Shown: piece after piece, positions 59,201 to 64,000 of the stretch
Numbering within the stretch: the stretch's first letter is position 1
Layout of the letters: every line of letters begins with the position of its first letter
Assembly: GCA_020186115.1 (NCBI GenBank)
Contig: WSYJ01000186.1
Span: forward strand, 1,781,501-1,845,500
Reading direction: 5' to 3'
DNA: 64,000 bases
DNA from: Histomonas meleagridis
Lineage: Eukaryota; Parabasalia; Tritrichomonadida; Dientamoebidae
Translations under genes and position numbers: made by a program
Notes under the pieces: model-generated
Seen by the model: the letters and a program-made list of their open reading frames with translations, nothing else
Databases searched by the model: none
Told to the model about the DNA's origin: nothing

Positions 59201-62154
59201 GGATGAATATTCATAAATGAAGTTCGAAATGGTATATTTAAAAATGGTCCTTTATAATTAATTTCACATTTAGTATATATAATATCAAATAATACTTTTG
59301 TGAAATCAAAGAAATCAATTAAATGTCGTTCAGTAATACTATCACATTTAGGATGTGAAAATGTTAATGATGATTTAGAGAAATCTTTACTTTCGAATTC
59401 AAAGAATAAATTATTAATGAATTGAAAGATTTCTGTGATTTCTTCTTCTGTTTTACGTATTTCATTTGAATCAAATCGTAATCGAATTGAATATAAAAAT
59501 GCATAATATAATGAAGAAGGTATAAATTTAGAAGTTTTTTCATTATTAGCGATTCGAACTAATTTAATACATACTTCATGATTAATACATGATAATAAAG
59601 CAAATTGTGATTGAGGATATTCTTCGACTTTATTATATCTAGAAAAATCTTTAATTAAAGGTAAAAGTTTATCTAATTCATCACCAGAAGAATTTAATGA
59701 ATTTAATAAAAAGATAATTAAATTAGTTATAAAGACATGATCCGCTTTCTTATCAAATCCTCCACCTATAGCTGATACTAATATATTAATAATAATTTCT
59801 CGAATTTCATTAATATTACATAAGTTTTGATTTTGATTAAATTGTGATGCAAATGATGCTAAATAAAATTGATAAATCGAATTAAACTTACTTAACATTA
59901 CATCAATAAATGGAATCTTTTGTCCATCAGCTGCTGAATATTTACGATATTTTACGGATGCAAACATATTATTTCTTACAATAGATGACATTTCTTCTGA
60001 TTTCTTTTGAATTATATTATAAATAGTTTCTTCTGATTTAAAATGTTCATTAATTAATTGTGATAATTTATAAGATAAATCTCTTATAGCATATTTAGGT
60101 GAACATAATCCAATAATAACTACTGAATTTAAGAAGTTTAAATAATGATCAGGTATATTTTTATATGAATAAATATAAGATTTAATAATCATTGTAACTA
60201 ATCGAATTGTCATATATAAAGTTTCATTAGTTGATATGAAATATTCCGGTTTCATAGTTTTAACTTTTAATAATAATGATTCTGCATGTTCTTTGTTAAT
60301 ATAAACTAATGCTTGAATAACTCTTGTAGCTGCTGCTGATATATGAGGATTATTACAAAAGACTAATGGGAATATATCACTAACTGTTAATTTATCAGGA
60401 ATAGTAAATGGTATTAAAAATAATGCTTTTGTTATTATATTAATTTCACTTTTAATTTTTTGTGGTTCATATATATTTAATGTTTGTGAAATTGGATCAA
60501 ATAATTTAATGTTATTTTCTGGGAAAAATTTCTTATATTTTTGTATTACATTAGCAATTAATCGTTCTCCTTGAATTACTGGTGTTGATATTTCACTTTC
60601 TTCTGGTAAATACATTAATGCAATATCTAATTTCTTATTATGTAATATAACAGAATCAGAAAATGATATAAAATCGCATATAACTGATTTAGTTGGATCA
60701 TATTTTAATTCATCATTTAATATAAATTGAATTACTGTTTCTCGAAATGCATTCTTTAAATCATCACGTTGATTATCTTTGATTTTAATGTCATACGCTG
60801 GATGTATTAATATTCGTAATGCATCAAATATTGCACCTGCATTAGCTTGAAAGAATTTCTTAGAATTATTATGTAAAAGGATTTTAACTCTATTTTTAAT
60901 AAAACCAAATATATTTGAAGCTGCAAAATGTACAAAGAATTCAGTAAGTAAATCTTGATAATTATTATATAAGTTTGCTTCTTGTTTAAAGATAATATCA
61001 AAAATATAATTAAGTGTTTCTTCTTCACTAATTACATATTTAGCTTGATATTGTGTCATCTTTGTTGGGACTGGATTATAACATTTACCTTTTAATAATA
61101 TAATTAATTCTTGTAAAATTAATTGTGTAAATTCTGGATTAGAAATCGGTGTTTTCTTCTTCATTTCAATAAATTTCTCGATAAAATGATTAACTTTGGC
61201 ATTGATCTTAGGATGTTGTGAAAAGCGATAAAGTAACGTATGAAAGATTCGCGCATAACCTGTATATGATGATTTAATTGGTGTTGATGATAAATTATAA
61301 AATTCTAAATAAAGTTTATGCTTGGGAACTTGGCCTGTTTGATCTGATTGTGCTAAACTAATAACATAATTAGATACAAATTCATAAATAGCATTATGAA
61401 GTGGTAAATCTTTCTTAAGAATATCATTGGCAAATGATATCATTTCGGTTAACTTTTTGAGATGCGTTTGGGCGTTAAGACTGGTGAAATTCACTTTGGA
61501 ATAGAATTTAAGCGTTTTGATTTTTAACTCAGAATTTAATTTATTGGTCTTGGATGAAAATTCTTGATTAATAAAATCTATGACTTTGTTAAGAAGTAAA
61601 TCTCCAATGGTGTCAGATAGCAGGTAAAGACAATTGCTCCATTTATCAATCGAGATATATTTATACTTTAAATAAATGGAATCATATGGTTGATTGACAA
61701 TTTGTGAAATAGCATCAAAGATTTTCTCTCCTTCAGGAATTGGTGATGTGGAGTTTTCAAGAACAAGTTGAAGAAAAATTGAATTTGCCATTTCAGAGAA
61801 AAGATGCATCGCAATTCTCGTACCTTGATCATCCCATTTTACGTTCTTAAGAAGAATTGCAAATGTGTTTTTGTTTTCAGGAGGTTTGTTTCCTGAAATT
61901 GGAACGATTGGCATTGCTTTTTTGAATGCTTCAAATGCGGCAAGAGGAGAGCTCGAGGAAAGGGATGCCAAGCTTGAAACTTCTTTTTTTAATGAATTAT
62001 CGTTTTTCCAAAAATTAAAAAGATATTGGTAATGATTGTTAGAAGTTGAATCAAAAGGGGGAAGCTTGTCTAGCATGCGCTGAGCAATATTTCCAAGTGG
62101 ATAAGAGAATGAATTCAATCTTGTGGAGATTAATGATTCAGCTCCACTTGTCAT
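56254..62154 (-). CDS. Furry/TAO3/PAG1-like cell-morphogenesis protein
   Basis: 1966 residues from the ATG at 62152-62154 (MTSGAESLISTRLNSFSYPL). The protein is one long alpha-helical, HEAT/armadillo-like array without membrane segments or enzymatic motifs. Pointers to the Furry family are the N-terminal region (LISTRLNSF, YQYLFNFWKND), the central LRRASFRILIPLI (in FDLRRASFRILIPLIIG), and ILPWIKNVKF, like the PWL.N+.L segment of the Furry/PAG1 C-terminal part. Furry proteins scaffold NDR/LATS kinases with Mob in polarity and morphogenesis. The C-terminal ~150 residues include a Cys-containing stretch (VQCVVCQSIDLNEDGYDD) and a Ser-rich tail. The assignment is from overall pattern and should be checked. 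Confidence 0.5.
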   Translation of the reverse strand: MTSGAESLISTRLNSFSYPLGNIAQRMLDKLPPFDSTSNNHYQYLFNFWKNDNSLKKEVSSLASLSSSSPLAAFEAFKKAMPIVPISGNKPPENKNTFAILLKNVKWDDQGTRIAMHLFSEMANSIFLQLVLENSTSPIPEGEKIFDAISQIVNQPYDSIYLKYKYISIDKWSNCLYLLSDTIGDLLLNKVIDFINQEFSSKTNKLNSELKIKTLKFYSKVNFTSLNAQTHLKKLTEMISFANDILKKDLPLHNAIYEFVSNYVISLAQSDQTGQVPKHKLYLEFYNLSSTPIKSSYTGYARIFHTLLYRFSQHPKINAKVNHFIEKFIEMKKKTPISNPEFTQLILQELIILLKGKCYNPVPTKMTQYQAKYVISEEETLNYIFDIIFKQEANLYNNYQDLLTEFFVHFAASNIFGFIKNRVKILLHNNSKKFFQANAGAIFDALRILIHPAYDIKIKDNQRDDLKNAFRETVIQFILNDELKYDPTKSVICDFISFSDSVILHNKKLDIALMYLPEESEISTPVIQGERLIANVIQKYKKFFPENNIKLFDPISQTLNIYEPQKIKSEINIITKALFLIPFTIPDKLTVSDIFPLVFCNNPHISAAATRVIQALVYINKEHAESLLLKVKTMKPEYFISTNETLYMTIRLVTMIIKSYIYSYKNIPDHYLNFLNSVVIIGLCSPKYAIRDLSYKLSQLINEHFKSEETIYNIIQKKSEEMSSIVRNNMFASVKYRKYSAADGQKIPFIDVMLSKFNSIYQFYLASFASQFNQNQNLCNINEIREIIINILVSAIGGGFDKKADHVFITNLIIFLLNSLNSSGDELDKLLPLIKDFSRYNKVEEYPQSQFALLSCINHEVCIKLVRIANNEKTSKFIPSSLYYAFLYSIRLRFDSNEIRKTEEEITEIFQFINNLFFEFESKDFSKSSLTFSHPKCDSITERHLIDFFDFTKVLFDIIYTKCEINYKGPFLNIPFRTSFMNIHPNQYRWLIFMINVSSGTNTIAKAAKTTLTSILTLFELPFESLYSSFVKNIKLFEDSPEILSILLIQYYKLQICDYVNRSLENPNYFIAISLQFQSFTSIKHALDTLEKIYINDDKTNKDYNDFTYANCGALFALCFYYFLSEDFDLRRASFRILIPLIIGISILKKNPNIESSKKIDYLYQHIDSKLSNVSLLPCIELSNSLANDFPFCTEQFIKFALKLAVKKESMVKIILPWIKNVKFSSDKANVFQLSEPIFTSYTPYTLIQDLISLKITVDSLELFGKLVNEQTEDSINIIHFICIIIFTSITNNEEIMDKFQNILVFLFFIDPYKIVNELISFFKYDFWHYYQVQFNKMDQFFDLNKFFNAISSDNKKNLSSTIEDKTIENDKEDDFDNYQESIKFALKVLQLCAIENPQPLKQHIPLFLLFYYIFNNNEIYIKEISLVLHELLDFNFLDETKLKNYFMELNPKIKNNISIDSLAWGLCCGELELASNSLDVYLWLKIKPNNETIDTIFQTLYVISRFMYEKSNNISLSQMPWTYQVLDINKEPDYNLALQYMTKLLKIVSNTTPRIDIFWTSISFLGYNMNETSQFTNDILNILINLLNHKNFQLLILNDSNNVPFEFDGIIPLISNIEFDEDTPKLVNEIIKILSIPELHSIGYSHDDSDIVFNILINAINIIETKTKNISTKIDVDCSKLSTKSQNILLKIFSKMIRSYSNKKIENNLYDFCANFIYKIQDNEENIAFFAGSIINMNINSSSMSHLLQSLNTNGGLISRENKTKKLPKIYFAKNYNFIEVKNSDESLFQNITLFPPMVIADLSYMTCPFFNTVHTVAERVTAQPFTIWNENKFKVQCVVCQSIDLNEDGYDDILKTDVEPPAKDFFGLLKKYSQSFPSLAEENSFSDLGSKVGSFSSLKSATLKQFGSAASKTEKIPSIFSFANVAQQPSYDYMNPIAFIPSNQTIEEIGKDLLSDIGAPSVFA

Positions 62155-62486
62155 TTCTTGCAATTTTACTGTATAATAAACTATACAATTTCCAGCAGTT
62201 ATTTCTGGAGAAGAGGGTTATTTGGTACCCTGTGAAAAAATTGAATTGGGAAAAAGTAAAGTGAAGAAATCCCGGAGGTTGGAATAAATGGTTCTAAAAA
62301 ATCAACAACACATTTGAACAAAAATAAGAGACAAAAATCACTTTTCAATCAAACTATAATTTGGCATAAAAAAATTCTCTGAAAAAATAAAACAAACGGC
62401 AACAGATTTTTAACAAACTCATCAAAATTTCATACTAGAGCTAACACATTGCTTAGCTTGCTAATAATGTGACTTATAGATGCCCA
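62155..62486. other. Intergenic region
   Basis: About 330 bp upstream of the Furry-like start. The imperfect inverted words CACATTGCTTAGC and GCTAATAATGTG (62445-62473) could pair. No gene seen. Confidence 0.4.
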
Positions 62487-63058
62487 TCAGTCTTTTTCAT
62501 CAGATAATTGAGTTAAAATAGAAATTGCTGATGCAAGTGAATCCTTTTTAATTGATTGGATAACAACTAAATGGATAAAACTTATGAACTCAAATGGTGC
62601 AATCGAAAGCAATGAAAACTTTCAACGCCAATAATGATACCATGTTGTAAGTCATCATCCAAAAACAATTCATTATTATCAGCACCTAGAAGACGCCATT
62701 GTTCACCAAATAATAACAATGGCCATGAATTAGAACCTGTTTCTTGGAACCCGAAACCATCAGAAAAATTTTTTATTTTATTCGAATGATATAATAAAAG
62801 TAATTTTCGATTTAATGTATGAATTGCAATTAATTCCGGATTTAGAAATGCAACTCGTTTTATGATTGGCTTACCTAAATTACTTGTCGAAATAGGTTTC
62901 TCGGGATTATCAAAAAGATAAAATGATAAACTATCTCTAAAAGCTATAAGTAATTTAGATACAGAAATCGAAATCGAAATCACTTTTTCATTTAATGAAA
63001 ATGAAAACAAAATTTCGATTTTTTCATTTTTAATAGTTAAGCCAGAATTTTTTTTCGA
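62487..63058 (-). pseudogene. Fragment of a beta-propeller/Vps8-like protein
   Basis: The reverse-strand open frame has no ATG (SGLTIKNEKIEILFSFSLNE...) and reads VISISISVSKLLIAFRDSLS, KPIIKRVAFLNPELIAIHTL, LLLLYHSNKIKNFSDGFGFQ, SWPLLLFGEQWRLLGADNNE and ESFHCFRLHHLSS to a stop at 62582. A shifted frame continues at once as EFISFIHLVVIQSIKKDSLA, SAISILTQLSDEKD. Repeated short beta strands followed by a helix fit the end of a WD40-like propeller entering a helical arm, as in HOPS/CORVET (Vps8-type) proteins, but this is weak. The missing start and frameshift indicate a gene fragment. Confidence 0.45.
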
Positions 63059-63291
63059 TCAAATAGCAATGCATATATCATTCGAAAAAATTGCAGAATA
63101 TATTAGGGGTGTATAGGGGTATTTCTGCCGGATAGGAATTAATTCGGTGGCTACACCGAAAATTAAGGTAAACTATGTTCAAATGGAAACAAAGAATCCG
63201 ACTTTTTGAATGGTATTTCTATCAAAAACGATCAAAAGTAGTTATTGTTTTGGCTAATTAACGTACATATAAACGGTTTTGCGCAAAAATT

Positions 63292-63896
63292 TTGACAAAA
63301 AACCAAAAAGGGTACAAGGCTTGTATTGTCGGAGCTCCACTAGTAGGTAAAACTTCTTTAGCAATAACATACAAGCAAGGCGTTTTTCCAAACACCGAAT
63401 ATATACCAACATGCATAGATGACTATCAAAAAGATGTTAATTACGAAGGAAAAACAATTAAACTAAACATATGGGATATAAGCTGGCAAGTGATGAATAT
63501 GATGTTATTAGAATATTTCATTATTCAAATGCCAGTGTTTTTCTTCTATGTTTTTCACTTGTGGATTCACTATCTTTAGAATCTGTAACAAAACAATGGG
63601 TTCCAGAAGTAAGACAATACTGTCCTGGTGTTCCTATTCTTTTAGTAGGTACGAAATCCGATATTAGAGATCAACCAAACGCGAATGATCTTTTTTTTTA
63701 TGAACCTATTTCTTCAGATAGAGGGCAAGAAAAAGCAAACGAAATCGGTGCATCTTCTTATATTGAATATTCTTCTAAAAATGGATATAATGTAAATGAA
63801 ACTTTTCAACTTGCAGTCGAATGTTTCATGAAAGGGAAAAAATCTAAAACAGACAAACCACGCAATCACAAAAAAGAAGTTTGTAAAATTTTTTAA
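63292..63896 (+). pseudogene. Rho/Rac-family GTPase with broken start and G3 motif
   Basis: First frame: KGYKACIVGAPLVGKTSLAI (P-loop), YKQGVFPNTEYIPTCIDDY and GKTIKLNIWD. The second frame continues DEYDVIRIFHYSNASVFLLC, FSLVDSLSLESVTKQWVPEV, CPGVPILLVGTKSDIRDQPN, an RGQEKANEIGASSYIEYSSK segment (SAK-like SSK) and a basic CKIF terminus that fits a CaaX prenylation box. The join falls exactly at the switch II WDTAGQE motif (sequence around 63470-63500), where two single extra bases would explain the shift. No in-frame ATG precedes the P-loop. Both defects suggest a pseudogene; a two-base sequencing error could explain only the second. AAACGGTTTT lies at 63271-63280. Confidence 0.75.
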
Positions 63897-64000
63897 AGTT
63901 ATAAAATCTATGATGTGTTTTTTGATTTAGTTTAATTTCATTATTCATTGCTCAATACGAAATAATTATTCATTTTGATAAACTGATAGTTAATAGGGAA

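Overview
The window looks like nuclear DNA of a trichomonad (Parabasalia), most like Tritrichomonas or a close relative. The grounds are: AT-rich sequence; long genes that are almost all uninterrupted; short 5' leaders; DUF3447-type ankyrin proteins; BspA-like leucine-rich repeat proteins; and one 23-nt intron starting GTATGT and ending CTAACAATAG, the style known from trichomonad introns. No rRNA, tRNA or CRISPR array was seen. The species assignment is inference.

Layout. 1-1.8 kb: divergent NOC1/CEBPZ (partial) and zinc-knuckle genes. 2-5 kb: a dead kinase gene split by a 959-bp inverted-repeat element, then one copy of a ~520-bp dispersed repeat. 5-7.7 kb: a secreted/membrane transglutaminase-like protein with seven bacterial-looking GA-type modules. 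9.1-24.2 kb: a gene-dense block with a pseudokinase-GTPase fusion, a LENG8/Thp3 (SAC3/GANP) protein, a TMEM62-like phosphoesterase and a 2302-residue USP deubiquitinase. 24.4-31.4 kb: two DUF3447 ankyrin genes, each followed by a tandem array of ~170-bp ankyrin cassettes. 32.5-43.5 kb: an ARHGAP39-like RhoGAP, a PP2A B'' subunit, a truncated NTF2-like protein, a frameshifted BspA-like protein, ribosomal proteins eS17 and eL39, an unrecognised acidic protein and a GOST-like 7TM protein. 44.2-44.8 kb: an ARL-type GTPase carrying the short intron. 45-56 kb: accessory DNA with ankyrin relics, a hAT transposase relic, GC-rich inverted repeats, an ARF-like GTPase with a damaged 5' end, the second dispersed-repeat copy in inverted orientation, and satellites. 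56.2-62.2 kb: a Furry/TAO3-like giant protein. The right end holds two broken genes, a beta-propeller-like fragment and a Rho GTPase.

The most interesting structure is the ankyrin cassette system. Each cassette has an open 87-nt ankyrin core. Cassettes are separated by an 83-nt stretch in which the frame changes, so the 170-bp period is not a multiple of three. Removing 71 nt per cassette would restore the 33-residue ankyrin period across about 20 cassettes, yet several spacers contain no GT dinucleotide, so ordinary GT-AG introns cannot explain all of them. Length changes inside cassettes are in-frame (+6) while spacers vary freely, which argues that the cassettes are or recently were translated.

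Functionally the intact genes are housekeeping (ribosome biogenesis, translation, ubiquitin, Rho/PP2A signalling, morphogenesis) or surface/effector-like (transglutaminase-GA protein, BspA-like protein). Myb-core-like AACGG/CCGTT motifs recur near start codons and may be a shared promoter element.
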